Source: RBG-16-66-20 sp052386675
Lineage (GTDB): Bacteria > Pseudomonadota > Gammaproteobacteria > Burkholderiales > SG8-39
DNA length: 64,000 nt
NCBI GenBank assembly: GCA_052386675.1
Contig: JBQTJX010000068.1
Span: 10,143-74,142 of the forward strand
Reading direction: 5' to 3'
The notes under the pieces are model-generated. The model did not search any database. It was not told the origin of the DNA and was given only the letters and a program-made list of their open reading frames with translations. Shown here piece by piece: positions 1 through 9,980 of the stretch. The first letter of the stretch is position 1; the number at the start of each line of letters is the position of its first letter. The translations under genes were made by a program, and so were the position numbers.

Positions 1-12
1 AATGGTGGCTTC

Positions 13-1128
13 ATGAACCGATCCCTGCCCCTGGCGGCCGCGCTGGTCCTGGCCGTTTCCACTGCCACCGCCCAGACGTACCGGTCGGAGGAACACAGCT
101 TCACCGTCACCCGGGTCGTCTCTGGCCTCAGCCATCCCTGGGCACTCGCCTTCCTGCCCGATGGCCGGATGCTCATTGCGGAACGCGAAGGCCGCCTGCG
201 CATCGCCAAGGACGGCAAGCTGGACCCGCATCCGATCGCCGGCCTTCCGCAAGTGACGCCGCACGGGCAGGGAGGGCTGATGGACGTGGTCCTGCATCCG
301 AATCATGCGCAGAACCAGCTCATCTACTGGACCTTCTCCGCGCGTGGCAACGACGGCGTCGGCACCGAAGTGGCGCGAGGCAAACTGGTGGGGAGCAAGA
401 TCGAAGGCGCGGAGGTGATCTTCCGCCAGAGCCCCAAGGGCGGCACCGGACGGCATTTCGGCTCGCGCCTGGTGTTCGACCGCGCCGGGTTCCTCTACAT
501 CACGCTCGGCGACCGCGGCGAGCAGGAGCGCGCGCAGAAGCCCGACGACCACGCCGGCTCGGTGATCCGCTTGCACGACGACGGAAAAGTCCCGGCCGAC
601 AATCCTTTCGCCGGCAAGGCGGGCTGGAAGCCGGAGAAGTACACGCTGGGCAATCGCAACCAGCAGGGCGCGGCGCTGCACCCGGCGACCGGCGTGCTCT
701 GGACGCACGAGCACGGCCCGCAGGGCGGGGACGAAGTGAACGTGATCCGCGCCGGAACCAACTACGGCTGGCCGGTGATCACCTACGGCGTCAACTACGG
801 CATCGGCACGAAGATCGGCGAGGGCACGCACAAGGCGGGCATGGCGCAGCCGATCCACAAGTGGGTGCCGTCCATCGCGCCCTCGGGCATGGCCTTCTAC
901 ACCGGCGAGAGGTTCCCGCGCTGGAAGGGCGACCTGTTCGTGGGTTCGCTCAAGGACCAGATGCTGGTGCGCCTGAAGCTGGACGGCGAGAAGGTGGTGA
1001 AGGAAGAACGCATGCTGCGCGGCGTGATGGGGCGCATCCGGGATGTCAGGACAGGACCGGACGGATATCTGTACCTCGTGACCGATGAACCGATCGGCAT
1101 CGTCGCGAAACTCGAACCCTCGAACTAA
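13..1128 (+). CDS. PQQ-dependent sugar dehydrogenase (YliI/Asd-like)
   Basis: This 371-aa protein is probably a periplasmic soluble aldose sugar dehydrogenase that oxidises sugars with PQQ. A signal peptide covers about residues 1-21 and ends at TATAQ. The six-bladed GSDH fold is signalled by SHPWALAFLPDG near residue 41, the GRHFGSRL segment holding the likely catalytic His, DHAGSVIRLHDDG, and WTHEHGPQGGDEVN followed by NYGWPVITYG. These are hallmark motifs of the YliI family, and the length matches the usual ~370 aa. The ATG start is followed directly by the signal peptide. ettA follows after 9 bp, so the two may be co-transcribed. The substrate cannot be read from sequence. Confidence 0.9.
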   Translation: MNRSLPLAAALVLAVSTATAQTYRSEEHSFTVTRVVSGLSHPWALAFLPDGRMLIAEREGRLRIAKDGKLDPHPIAGLPQVTPHGQGGLMDVVLHPNHAQNQLIYWTFSARGNDGVGTEVARGKLVGSKIEGAEVIFRQSPKGGTGRHFGSRLVFDRAGFLYITLGDRGEQERAQKPDDHAGSVIRLHDDGKVPADNPFAGKAGWKPEKYTLGNRNQQGAALHPATGVLWTHEHGPQGGDEVNVIRAGTNYGWPVITYGVNYGIGTKIGEGTHKAGMAQPIHKWVPSIAPSGMAFYTGERFPRWKGDLFVGSLKDQMLVRLKLDGEKVVKEERMLRGVMGRIRDVRTGPDGYLYLVTDEPIGIVAKLEPSN

Positions 1129-1137
1129 GAAAGAACC

Positions 1138-2799
<1,662 letters not shown>

Positions 2800-2800
2800 C

Positions 2801-2819
2801 CCGGGGATCAGGGCCCCGG
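2801..2819. terminator. GC-rich stem-loop between convergent genes
   Basis: A perfect 6-bp stem (CCGGGG / CCCCGG) with a 7-nt loop lies at the convergent ends of ettA and the hydroxyacid oxidase gene and overlaps the latter's stop codon. There is no T-tract, so its role as a two-way terminator is inferred from position only. Confidence 0.35.
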
Positions 2820-3911
2820 ATCCTGCAGCAGCGGGAAGGCGCTGAACACCCCCGGTTCCTCGACGGGGGGTGCCGCGGCGAGGTGTTGCGGGCCGAGTTC
2901 GGCGAGCGAATTCGCGCCCAGCAGCGCCAGGCAGACGCGGATTTCCTCTTCCAGCAACTCCAGTGCGCGGACCAGGCCTTGCTCGCCGGCAGCGGCGAGC
3001 CCCAGGCAGGCAAGCCGCCCCAGGCCGACGGTCTTCGCGCCCAGCGCGATCGCCTTCACCACATCCGAGCCGCGCAGGAAGCCTCCGTCCACCCAGACTT
3101 CCGCCTTGCCATTGACTGCCGTGATCGCCTGCGGCAGCACCGTCGTGCTGCCCAATCCGTGGTCCAGCTGGCGGCCGCCGTGATTGGAGACGTAGATCAC
3201 CTCCACGCCGTGCTTGACCGCGAGTGCGGCGTCCTCAGCGGTGGCGATTCCCTTGAGGATGAGTGGCATGGCGGGATACTGGTCCTTGAAGCGCTTGACG
3301 TGGTCCCAGCTGAGTGCGGCCTGGAATGCCGCGCCCTGGGCGGCATCCGCGCGCCAGGGCTTGACGAAGCGGCCCAGGAGGTCGCGCTCGCGGCGGCTGT
3401 AGTGGGCGGAATCCACCGTGTAGCAGAACGCGGCGTAGCCGTGGTCGCGGGCGCGGCGGATGTGGTCATCCACCCAGGACTCGTCGCCGCGGACGTAGAG
3501 CTGGAACACGCGCGTGTTGTCGGCAGCCGCCGCAGTGGCCTCCAGGCCCGGCTGGCAGACAGAGGACAGCATCTGCGGCACGCCGAACCGGGCCGCGGCC
3601 CGGGCGGCGGTGGCCGCGCCGCCCTCCACCAGGGATTCCAGGCCACCGATGGGCGCCAGCATCACCGGCAGGCGCATGCGCCTGCCGACGTGCGGCGAAA
3701 GGAAAGGCGCAGTGGCGTCCAGCTTGCGCATGTCGCGCAGCACGCGTGGCCGGAAGGCTAGCGCATCGAGCGCCTGGCGATTGCGCTTGACCGTGGTCTC
3801 GGTCTCGGTGCCGCCGACGAGGTAGGCCCAGGGGCCGGGCGCAAGCCGCCCGCGTGCTGCGGAAACGATTTCCTGCAGCGTAAGAAACTCTTGCTGGCGT
3901 GGCGCGTCCAT
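2808..3911 (-). CDS. FMN-dependent alpha-hydroxy acid oxidase/dehydrogenase
   Basis: This 367-aa protein belongs to the lactate dehydrogenase / glycolate oxidase TIM-barrel family, which oxidises 2-hydroxy acids to 2-oxo acids with FMN. Visible motifs are MLAPIGGLESLVEGG, FQLYVRGD, YTVDSAHYSRRERD, the active-site block YVSNHGGRQLD with the catalytic His, and the FMN-phosphate region VWVDGGFLRGSDVVKAIALGA. No membrane segment is seen, so it is probably cytosolic. It is divergent from the FAH-family gene, with 74 bp between them holding a dyad. Substrate is unknown; lactate, mandelate-type or other 2-hydroxy acids are possible. Confidence 0.88.
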   Translation of the reverse strand: MDAPRQQEFLTLQEIVSAARGRLAPGPWAYLVGGTETETTVKRNRQALDALAFRPRVLRDMRKLDATAPFLSPHVGRRMRLPVMLAPIGGLESLVEGGAATAARAAARFGVPQMLSSVCQPGLEATAAAADNTRVFQLYVRGDESWVDDHIRRARDHGYAAFCYTVDSAHYSRRERDLLGRFVKPWRADAAQGAAFQAALSWDHVKRFKDQYPAMPLILKGIATAEDAALAVKHGVEVIYVSNHGGRQLDHGLGSTTVLPQAITAVNGKAEVWVDGGFLRGSDVVKAIALGAKTVGLGRLACLGLAAAGEQGLVRALELLEEEIRVCLALLGANSLAELGPQHLAAAPPVEEPGVFSAFPLLQDPGP

Positions 3912-3929
3912 GCAGCCCGGAATCTATCA

Positions 3930-3947
3930 CCGAAGGGTAGACTTCGG
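3930..3947. promoter_or_regulatory. inverted repeat in divergent intergenic region
   Basis: CCGAAG-N6-CTTCGG is a perfect 6-bp inverted repeat in the 74-bp gap between two divergent genes (hydroxyacid oxidase and FAH-family hydrolase). Its place suits an operator controlling one or both genes, but a simple RNA hairpin in a 5' leader is equally possible. Confidence 0.3.
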
Positions 3948-3985
3948 CCGAGGCAGGACCCCATCATTTTGAAGAGGAGTTCGAG

Positions 3986-4843
3986 TTGAAGCTGCTGACC
4001 TACTGCCTGAAGAAGGGCGGCGCGCCGCGAGTCGGCGTGCTGCTGGAAGGAAACCGCATCGCGCCGCTGGCGGCGCCGGACATGCTCGCCGTGATCGCGG
4101 CGGGGCGCAAGGCGATCAAGGCGCCCAAAGCAGGCGCCAAGGGCACGATCCCCCTGTCCGCGGTGAAGCTGCTGGCGCCCATCCCGCGCCCGCGCAAGAA
4201 CGTGTTCTGCGTCGGCTGGAACTACCTGGAGCATTTCCAGGAAGGCGCCAAGGCGCGCGCGCCGGGCGTGGAACTGCCGGCGCACCCGACCTTCTTCACC
4301 AAGGCGCCCACCACGGTGAACGGTCCGTATGACCGCGTCCCGCTGCACGCGGGTGTGACGCAGAAGGTGGATTGGGAAGTGGAACTGGGCGTCATCATCG
4401 GCAAGGGCGGCACGAACATCACCGAAGCGAACGCCATGAAGCACATCTTCGGCTACTGCGTCATCAATGACGTCTCGGCGCGGGAGATCCAGCGCCAGCA
4501 CGGCAACCAGTGGTTCAAGGGCAAGAGCCTGGACGGCCACTGCCCGATGGGCCCCTGGATCGTCACCGCCGACGAGGTGAAGGATCCGTTCAATCTCGAC
4601 GTGCAGACGCGCGTGAACGGCGTGGTGAAGCAGAATTCCAGCACGCGGCACATGTACTTCAAGATCCCGCGCATCATCGCCTCGCTGTCCGCGGGGCTGA
4701 CGCTCGAGCCCGGCGACATCATCTCCACCGGCACCCCCGAGGGCGTCGGTCACGCCCGAACCCCGCCCGAATTCCTGAAGAAGGGCGACCTGCTCGAGAC
4801 CGAAATCACCGGCCTCGGCGTGCTGAGGAACCGGCTGGGCTAG
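3986..4843 (+). CDS. fumarylacetoacetate hydrolase family protein
   Basis: This 285-aa protein is an FAH-superfamily hydrolase, isomerase or decarboxylase acting on acylpyruvate-like substrates in aromatic or amino-acid catabolism. The start is TTG, chosen because a GAGGAG ribosome-binding site lies 8 nt upstream and the product begins like family members (MKLLTYCL). Metal-binding acids sit in VDWEVELGVIIGKGG and INDVSAREIQRQH. GKSLDGHCPMGPWIV and STGTPEGVG are the classic substrate-pocket and lid motifs. It is divergent from the hydroxyacid oxidase. The exact reaction cannot be fixed from sequence. Confidence 0.88.
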   Translation: MKLLTYCLKKGGAPRVGVLLEGNRIAPLAAPDMLAVIAAGRKAIKAPKAGAKGTIPLSAVKLLAPIPRPRKNVFCVGWNYLEHFQEGAKARAPGVELPAHPTFFTKAPTTVNGPYDRVPLHAGVTQKVDWEVELGVIIGKGGTNITEANAMKHIFGYCVINDVSAREIQRQHGNQWFKGKSLDGHCPMGPWIVTADEVKDPFNLDVQTRVNGVVKQNSSTRHMYFKIPRIIASLSAGLTLEPGDIISTGTPEGVGHARTPPEFLKKGDLLETEITGLGVLRNRLG

Positions 4844-4849
4844 TAAATC

Positions 4850-4910
4850 AGGGACGGACCACGATTTCCGTGAGGAACGTGGAAACAATCGTGGTCAGTC
4901 CCTATTTTTT
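4850..4910. terminator. long stem-loop with T-tract (terminator or REP-like element)
   Basis: Two 17-nt arms (4850-4866 and 4887-4903) pair with one mismatch around a 20-nt loop, and ATTTTTT follows on the + strand. It sits just after the FAH-family gene and overlaps the last codons of the convergent aminotransferase gene. As an RNA it is a good rho-independent terminator for the + strand gene. The long arms and loop also resemble dispersed REP/MITE-type elements. Confidence 0.7.
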
Positions 4911-6206
4911 CAGGGTGGCGAAGGATTCGTCGACGGCGGCGAGGGTGGTGTCCAGGTCCGCGTCGCTGTGGACGATGGAGATGTAGATTTTCTCGTTCGG
5001 GTTCACCAGGATGCCGCGGCGGATCATTTCGCAGGCCCAGCGATAGCCGAGGTCCTTGTCCGCCGTGGTCAGGTCGATCCAGTTGCGCAGCGGCCTGCGA
5101 GCCGTGAAGCGCACGCCGAACACCGCGTCCTCGCCGGGGCATTGCACCGCGAAGCCGTGCTTGGCGCCGGCGTCCTCGATGCCCTTGCGCAGGCGCGAGC
5201 CGATGGCGCGCAGGCGGTCGTAGACCCCCGGCTTCGCCAGCACGTCCAGTGCCGCGATGCCGGCGGCGGCGCACACCGGGTTGCCGTTCAGGGTATTGGT
5301 CGCCCACACCACTTCGGCGCGATTGCGCTTGCGGGTGTCCAGCACCTGCATCACGTCCGCCGAGCCGGCGATCGCCGCCAGCGGGAAGCCGCCGCTCACC
5401 GCCTTGCCGTAGCAGGCCATGTCGGGCGTCACGCCGTACTTTTCCTGTGCGCCGCCCCACGCGATGCGGAAGCCGGTGACGATTTCGTCGAAGATGAGCA
5501 CGATGCCGTGCTTCTTCGTCACGTCGCGCACCGCCTGCAGGAATCCCGGCTCCGGTACCAGCACGCGCTGCAGCGGCTCGACGATCACCGCGGCCAGTTC
5601 CTTCGCGTGGCGCTCGATCATTTCAACCGCCTTCGCCGCGTCGTTGAACGGGCTCACCAGCACCATGTCACCGGTCATCGACGGCACGCCCACGGAGTCC
5701 GGTTTGGAGCGCGGGTAGTCCGACGGCGTTGCGGGCACAGTGCCCCACAGGCCGTAGTCGTGCATGCCGTGCCAGGCGCCCTCGAACTTCATCACTTTGT
5801 CGCGACCGGTGCGGGCGCGCGCGATGCGCAGCGCATAAAACGTCGCCTCGGTGCCGGAGCCGGTGTAGAGCACCTCGTCGGCGCAGGGCACTGCGTCCAC
5901 GATCTTCTTCGCCAGCCGGATCTCGGGCTCGTTGAGGAAGAAAAAGGTGGTGCCCAGCGGAATCTGGGCCTGCACCGCCGTGGTCACCTCCGGGTGCGCG
6001 TGCCCCAGCAGCGCCGGTCCCGAGGAGAGGTGATAGTCGATGTACTCGCGCCCGGCGACGTCCCAGACGTGGCTGCCTTCGCCGCGCGCCACCACCAGGT
6101 TGAGGTCCGCGGGGAGCTGGAAAAGGCCGAGGCCGCCGCCGGCGAGGTATTTGCCGGCGTCCTGGAGCAGCGCGGCCTGCTGCTCGGCGGGGGTCCTTCC
6201 CGTCAT
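4902..6206 (-). CDS. class III aminotransferase (glutamate-1-semialdehyde aminomutase-like)
   Basis: This is a PLP-dependent fold-type I class III aminotransferase of the HemL-like branch, 434 aa from the chosen start. Motifs are GSGTEATFYALRIAR (phosphate binding), FEGAWHGMHD, IFDEIVTGFR (PLP ring Asp) and MACYGKAVSGGFP with the Schiff-base Lys. The frame also opens at a TTG (6248) that overlaps the upstream SDR gene; the ATG at 6206 is preferred because it avoids that overlap and begins a family-like N-terminus. It lies directly downstream of the SDR gene and is probably co-transcribed. Its catabolic context argues against a haem role. Substrate is unknown. Confidence 0.85.
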   Translation of the reverse strand: MTGRTPAEQQAALLQDAGKYLAGGGLGLFQLPADLNLVVARGEGSHVWDVAGREYIDYHLSSGPALLGHAHPEVTTAVQAQIPLGTTFFFLNEPEIRLAKKIVDAVPCADEVLYTGSGTEATFYALRIARARTGRDKVMKFEGAWHGMHDYGLWGTVPATPSDYPRSKPDSVGVPSMTGDMVLVSPFNDAAKAVEMIERHAKELAAVIVEPLQRVLVPEPGFLQAVRDVTKKHGIVLIFDEIVTGFRIAWGGAQEKYGVTPDMACYGKAVSGGFPLAAIAGSADVMQVLDTRKRNRAEVVWATNTLNGNPVCAAAGIAALDVLAKPGVYDRLRAIGSRLRKGIEDAGAKHGFAVQCPGEDAVFGVRFTARRPLRNWIDLTTADKDLGYRWACEMIRRGILVNPNEKIYISIVHSDADLDTTLAAVDESFATLKK

Positions 6207-6231
6207 TCGCGTCCCGCTTTCCACGCGGGCA

Positions 6232-6978
6232 TCACCCGCGACCTTCAAACGGCATCTTCGTCGCCTTGATGGTCATGAACAGCACGTTGGTCTCGATCGG
6301 GAAGCCGGCCATGTGCGCAACGGCCTGGCCGATGTGGGCCACGTCCATGAGCGGTTCGACCTTGATCTCGCCGTCGGCCTGCGGCACGCCCCTGGCCATG
6401 CGCTCGGCCATCTCGGTGCGCGCGTTGCCGATGTCGATCTGGCCCACGGCAATGTCGTACTTGCGGCCGTCCAGCGCGCCGCACTTGGTGAGGCCGGTCA
6501 CCGCATGCTTGGTGGCGGTGTAGGGCGCCGAGCCGGGGCGCGGCGCGTGCGCCGAGATGGAGCCGTTGTTGATGATGCGGCCGCCGCGCGGGGACTGGTC
6601 CTTCATCACCTTGAAGGCTTCCTGCATGCACAGGAACATGCCGGTGAGGTTGATGTCCACGACGGTCTGCCATTTCTCCAGGCTGAGTTCCTCGAAGGAG
6701 CTGCCCGGGGCATTGACGCCGGCGTTGTTGAACAGGCAATCCACGCGGCCCCACTTCTGCTTCACCGCGGCGAACAGTGCCTTCACCGAATCCTGCTTCG
6801 CGACGTCGGTCGGCACGCACAGGGCCCTCTCGCCGGCGCCGGATTCCTGTGCAGTCTTCTCCAGCACGTCCTTGCGCCGCCCGGCGAGCGCGACGTTCCA
6901 GCCGTCCTTCAGCAGCGCGAGCGCGGCGGCCTTGCCGACGCCGCTGCCGGCGCCCGTGACGATTGCGATCCTTGCCAT
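6232..6978 (-). CDS. SDR family NAD(P)-dependent oxidoreductase
   Basis: This 248-aa classical short-chain dehydrogenase has the cofactor motif VTGAGSGVGKAAA at its N-terminus, the structural LFNNAG motif near residue 85, and the Ser-Tyr-Lys triad in NNGSISAHAPRPGS and PYTATKHA. The AGRR sequence after beta-2 hints at NADP(H) preference. It is cytosolic and the first gene of a two-gene leftward unit with the class III aminotransferase, which suggests a joint pathway (alcohol or ketone oxidation plus transamination). The substrate cannot be assigned. Confidence 0.9.
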   Translation of the reverse strand: MARIAIVTGAGSGVGKAAALALLKDGWNVALAGRRKDVLEKTAQESGAGERALCVPTDVAKQDSVKALFAAVKQKWGRVDCLFNNAGVNAPGSSFEELSLEKWQTVVDINLTGMFLCMQEAFKVMKDQSPRGGRIINNGSISAHAPRPGSAPYTATKHAVTGLTKCGALDGRKYDIAVGQIDIGNARTEMAERMARGVPQADGEIKVEPLMDVAHIGQAVAHMAGFPIETNVLFMTIKATKMPFEGRG

Positions 6979-7040
6979 GTGCGATGTCCTCTGCGTGAAC
7001 AGTCGCGCATGGTAGCGCAGGTCGGATGGTCAGACGCGGT

Positions 7041-8153
7041 TCAGGAGCGGTCCCCGCCGCGGCGCGGGCGCTCGTTTCGCGCTTCGTTGCGCGGATCGCG
7101 GCGTGGCGCCTGGACCCGTGCCGGTTCGCGCCGGGGCTCCTGCACCCCTGGCGCCGCGGCCTGTGGCGCGGCGATGGGTTGCACCTGGACCCGCACCGGC
7201 TCGCGCCGAGGTTCACGCACGCGAGGCGCCTCGACTTGCCGCTCGATGGCTGTGCGTTCGACGATTCGCCGCTCGACCGCTGGGCGCTCGAGAACCCGCC
7301 GCTCGATCACCGGACGCTCGATCACCGGACGCTCGATGACGCGCCGTTCGACCACGCGCTCGCGATGGTCGTCCCGGCGCCAGTGGCCCGGCGCCAGGTG
7401 CACGTGCCTATGGGAATGGACGTAATGGTTGTGCACGTGCACCACGCGCACCTGCCGGTGATACCAGTCCACGCCGCCGAAGAAGAACCCGAGCGACAGG
7501 CGCACCGGCGCGCCCCACCAGAACGAGACGGAGGCGCCCGGGCGATGGACGCGTGCGTAGCCCGGCCATGGCGACCAGTAGACCGGCTGGAGGGAGGGCC
7601 ACCACCACGGCCCGTACACCACCAGCGGATCGTAGTAGGGCAGGTACACCACCTGCGGTTGCGCCGGCGCGATGACGAGGGTCTGTCCTTGCGGCTGCAC
7701 CAGAATGCGGTCGTCAGAGCGCAGGTGGCCGGCGGCCTGGGCGCGCCGGCGCAGCTGCTGCACCGTATCCATGACGTGCGGCTCCTGCGCGAGGAAGGCC
7801 TCGCCCAGTGTTCGCGTCCACTCCGGATTCTCGTCCATGCGCTGCAGCAGTTGCGGGAACGCGAGCAGGGACACGACGCTCGGGTCCCAATCCTGGCCCG
7901 TCGCCGCGCGCACGGCCTCGTCGCCGGAGAGATGGGAATAGAACCGCGACCAGCGCGCGGCCCCGGCCACGTCGGCCGGATAGGTCGCGGCCATCAAGAC
8001 CTGCGACAACAGCGGATCAGGGTAGAGCGCGACCGGCGCCAGCAGGCGGTCGAGCTCGGGCTGGGAGAAAACGCGTTGCGCCGAGGCAAGTCCCGGGGCG
8101 AGGAACAGGACCGAGAGCAGGGCGGCAGCGAACTTGCGGAGCAGGGTCGTCAT
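7041..8153 (-). CDS. DUF3300 domain-containing secreted protein with Glu-Arg-Pro repeat tail
   Basis: This is a 370-aa exported protein from the ATG at 8153, which begins a clear signal peptide (MTTLLRKF...APGLASAQ). The frame is open further upstream but lacks a sensible start. The DUF3300 core begins with QPELDRLLAPVALYPDPLL and runs to about residue 230, with Trp- and Tyr-rich stretches. The C-terminal third is low-complexity, with repeated units such as VIERPVIERPVIERRVLERP, then REPVRVQ-type and Arg-rich sequence. The domain's function is not known. The tail could bind nucleic acid or anionic envelope polymer; that is inference. Confidence 0.82.
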   Translation of the reverse strand: MTTLLRKFAAALLSVLFLAPGLASAQRVFSQPELDRLLAPVALYPDPLLSQVLMAATYPADVAGAARWSRFYSHLSGDEAVRAATGQDWDPSVVSLLAFPQLLQRMDENPEWTRTLGEAFLAQEPHVMDTVQQLRRRAQAAGHLRSDDRILVQPQGQTLVIAPAQPQVVYLPYYDPLVVYGPWWWPSLQPVYWSPWPGYARVHRPGASVSFWWGAPVRLSLGFFFGGVDWYHRQVRVVHVHNHYVHSHRHVHLAPGHWRRDDHRERVVERRVIERPVIERPVIERRVLERPAVERRIVERTAIERQVEAPRVREPRREPVRVQVQPIAAPQAAAPGVQEPRREPARVQAPRRDPRNEARNERPRRGGDRS

Positions 8154-8241
8154 GTGCGCCTCCTTCAGGCTGATGACGATTGGACCCCCTTCAGTTCGCT
8201 TCCACCCGCTCCAATTGCAACAATCTGTAACCGGTCCGGGC

Positions 8242-9195
8242 CTACTCCACCTTGGCGCCGCAACCTTTGATCGCGGCCTCGATGCGCGGCGCCTCGGCCA
8301 TGATCTCCGCGGCGAAAGCCTCGGGGGACGCCGAGGGCAGCGCATCCATGCCCTGGGAGGCAATCTTGTCCTTCACCTCCTGCTTGGACAGGCCGCGCAC
8401 TGCCGCGGCGTGCAGCTTTCTCACGACCTCCATCGGCGTGCCGGCCGGCACGTGCAGGCCGAACCAGAACGTGGACTCGAAGCCCGGCAGGCCGGCTTTC
8501 TCCGCGCCCGGAATGCCCGGAATGGAAGGCGAATCCTTGTTCAGGCTCACCACCAGCGGCCGCATGCGGTTGCCCTTGATGAACCCGGTCACCGTCGGCG
8601 AGGTGGCGAACATCATCTGCGTGTCGCCGGCCAGCAGCGACTGCGAGGCCGGTCCGCCGCCCTTGAATTGCACCGAGGTGATCTTCACGCCGGCAACCGC
8701 CTCGAACGCGCAGGCCGCCAGGTGCGGCGCCGAGCCGAAGCCCGCCGAGGCGTTGAACAGCTTGCCGGGGTTTGCTTTCGCGAAGGCCACCAGGTCGCGC
8801 AGGGTCTTGAACGGCGTGTCGTTGTTCACCACCAGCACCGTGGCGCCGTTGGCGACGCGCGACACCGGGATGAAGTCCTTGAAGTCGTAGGCCAGGTTCT
8901 TGTACAGGTTCTTGTTGATCGCGTGATTGCCCTGGTTGAGGATGGTGTAGCCGTCCGGAACCGACTTGGCGACGAACTCGGAGGCGATCGAGCCCCCGGC
9001 GCCGGGCTTGTTCTCGACGATCACCGAGATCTTCAGTTCCTTGCCCAGCTCGTCCGCGATCAGGCGCGTGGTGAAGTCGCCCGAGCCGCCCGGGGGATAG
9101 CCGACCACGATGCGCAGCGGCTTGACCGGGAAATCGGCCTGGGCCAGCAGCGTCGACGACGCGGCCAGCAAAGCAATACCGACGACTCTCCTCAT
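8242..9195 (-). CDS. Bug family (TctC-like) periplasmic substrate-binding protein
   Basis: This 317-aa tripartite tricarboxylate transporter receptor carries a signal peptide (MRRVVGIALLAASSTLLAQ). Typical Bug motifs follow: FPVKPLRIVVGYPPGGSGD, IVENKPGAGG, PDGYTIL near residue 80, and the C-terminal GTPMEVVRKL helix region. The partner TctA/TctB membrane subunits are not nearby, as is usual for the many orphan Bug proteins of Burkholderiales. It starts 2 bp after the crotonase gene, so it should be co-expressed with the CoA-transferase and crotonase. It may bring the acid that these enzymes process (inference). Confidence 0.92.
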   Translation of the reverse strand: MRRVVGIALLAASSTLLAQADFPVKPLRIVVGYPPGGSGDFTTRLIADELGKELKISVIVENKPGAGGSIASEFVAKSVPDGYTILNQGNHAINKNLYKNLAYDFKDFIPVSRVANGATVLVVNNDTPFKTLRDLVAFAKANPGKLFNASAGFGSAPHLAACAFEAVAGVKITSVQFKGGGPASQSLLAGDTQMMFATSPTVTGFIKGNRMRPLVVSLNKDSPSIPGIPGAEKAGLPGFESTFWFGLHVPAGTPMEVVRKLHAAAVRGLSKQEVKDKIASQGMDALPSASPEAFAAEIMAEAPRIEAAIKGCGAKVE

Positions 9196-9197
9196 GA

Positions 9198-9980
9198 CTA
9201 CCTCCCGTGAAATTGCGGCGTCCTCTTTTCCATGAAGGCCTTGCGGCCCTCCTTGTGGTCCTCGCTGGCGAAGCAGGCCTCCACCATTCTTGCCGCCTTC
9301 GCCATGTCGCGTTCCTCCGGATCCTTCAGGCCCTGCTGCACCGCGAACTTGGCCGCGGCGACGGTGAGAGGCGCGTTCTCGCCGATCATCCTGCAGGTCT
9401 CGGCGACGGCGGCATCCAGCCCCGCAACCGGCACCACGCGCGAGACGAAGCCCATGCGCAGCGCCTCGGCGGCGCCGAACTTCTTCGCCGTGGCGAAGAT
9501 CTCCAGGGTGTTGGCCGCGCCGATCACGTTCATGAAGCGGCGCACGCCCGTGGCGCTGTAGCCCAGGCCGAGGCGCGCCGCCGGCATGCGGAACACCGCG
9601 TCCTCGGCGCAGATGCGCAGGTCGCAGGACGCGGCCAGGCCGAGGCCGCCGCCGATGCAGATGCCGCGGATGCTCGCGATCACCGGCTTCTGCGCCCGCA
9701 TCGGGGCGAGGTAGGCGTTCTCGACCGCGCGGCTGTACTCGACCTGCGCCTCCGCCGTGCCACGCAGCTTCTCGAACTGGGAGATGTCGGCGCCGGAGAT
9801 GAAGGCCTTCTCGCCTTTGCCCTTGAACACGATGACGCGAACCGCCGGGTTGGCGTCGAGCTCGGCAACCGCCTTCGGCAGGCGATCCCACATGTCGATC
9901 GACATGGCGTTCATCTTCGCCGGATTGGAGAATTCGACCACACCCACGGCGCCCTCGATGCGGGTAATCAGTTCAGCCAT
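9198..9980 (-). CDS. enoyl-CoA hydratase/isomerase family protein lacking both hydratase Glu residues
   Basis: This 260-aa crotonase-fold protein has the oxyanion-hole motifs ISGADISQF and GGGLGLAASCD. Aligned by eye to rat mitochondrial enoyl-CoA hydratase, the position of Glu144 is Gly (GGGLGLA) and that of Glu164 is Ala (MPAARLG). Ordinary syn-hydration is therefore unlikely, and an isomerase, hydrolase or decarboxylase-type reaction is more plausible. The ATG overlaps the upstream CoA-transferase stop (TGATG), indicating translational coupling, and the Bug receptor follows after 2 bp. The substrate is probably a CoA ester made by the neighbouring CoA-transferase. Confidence 0.88.
   Translation of the reverse strand: MAELITRIEGAVGVVEFSNPAKMNAMSIDMWDRLPKAVAELDANPAVRVIVFKGKGEKAFISGADISQFEKLRGTAEAQVEYSRAVENAYLAPMRAQKPVIASIRGICIGGGLGLAASCDLRICAEDAVFRMPAARLGLGYSATGVRRFMNVIGAANTLEIFATAKKFGAAEALRMGFVSRVVPVAGLDAAVAETCRMIGENAPLTVAAAKFAVQQGLKDPEERDMAKAARMVEACFASEDHKEGRKAFMEKRTPQFHGR

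Noticed and set aside
4968..6269. 433-codon plus-strand frame opposite the aminotransferase
   Set aside because: Antisense to an intact PLP enzyme; His/Arg/Ala-rich without motifs.
7260..7360. Short direct repeats resembling a CRISPR array
   Set aside because: They are the codons of the Glu-Arg-Pro repeats in the DUF3300 protein, without spacers, and no cas gene is near.
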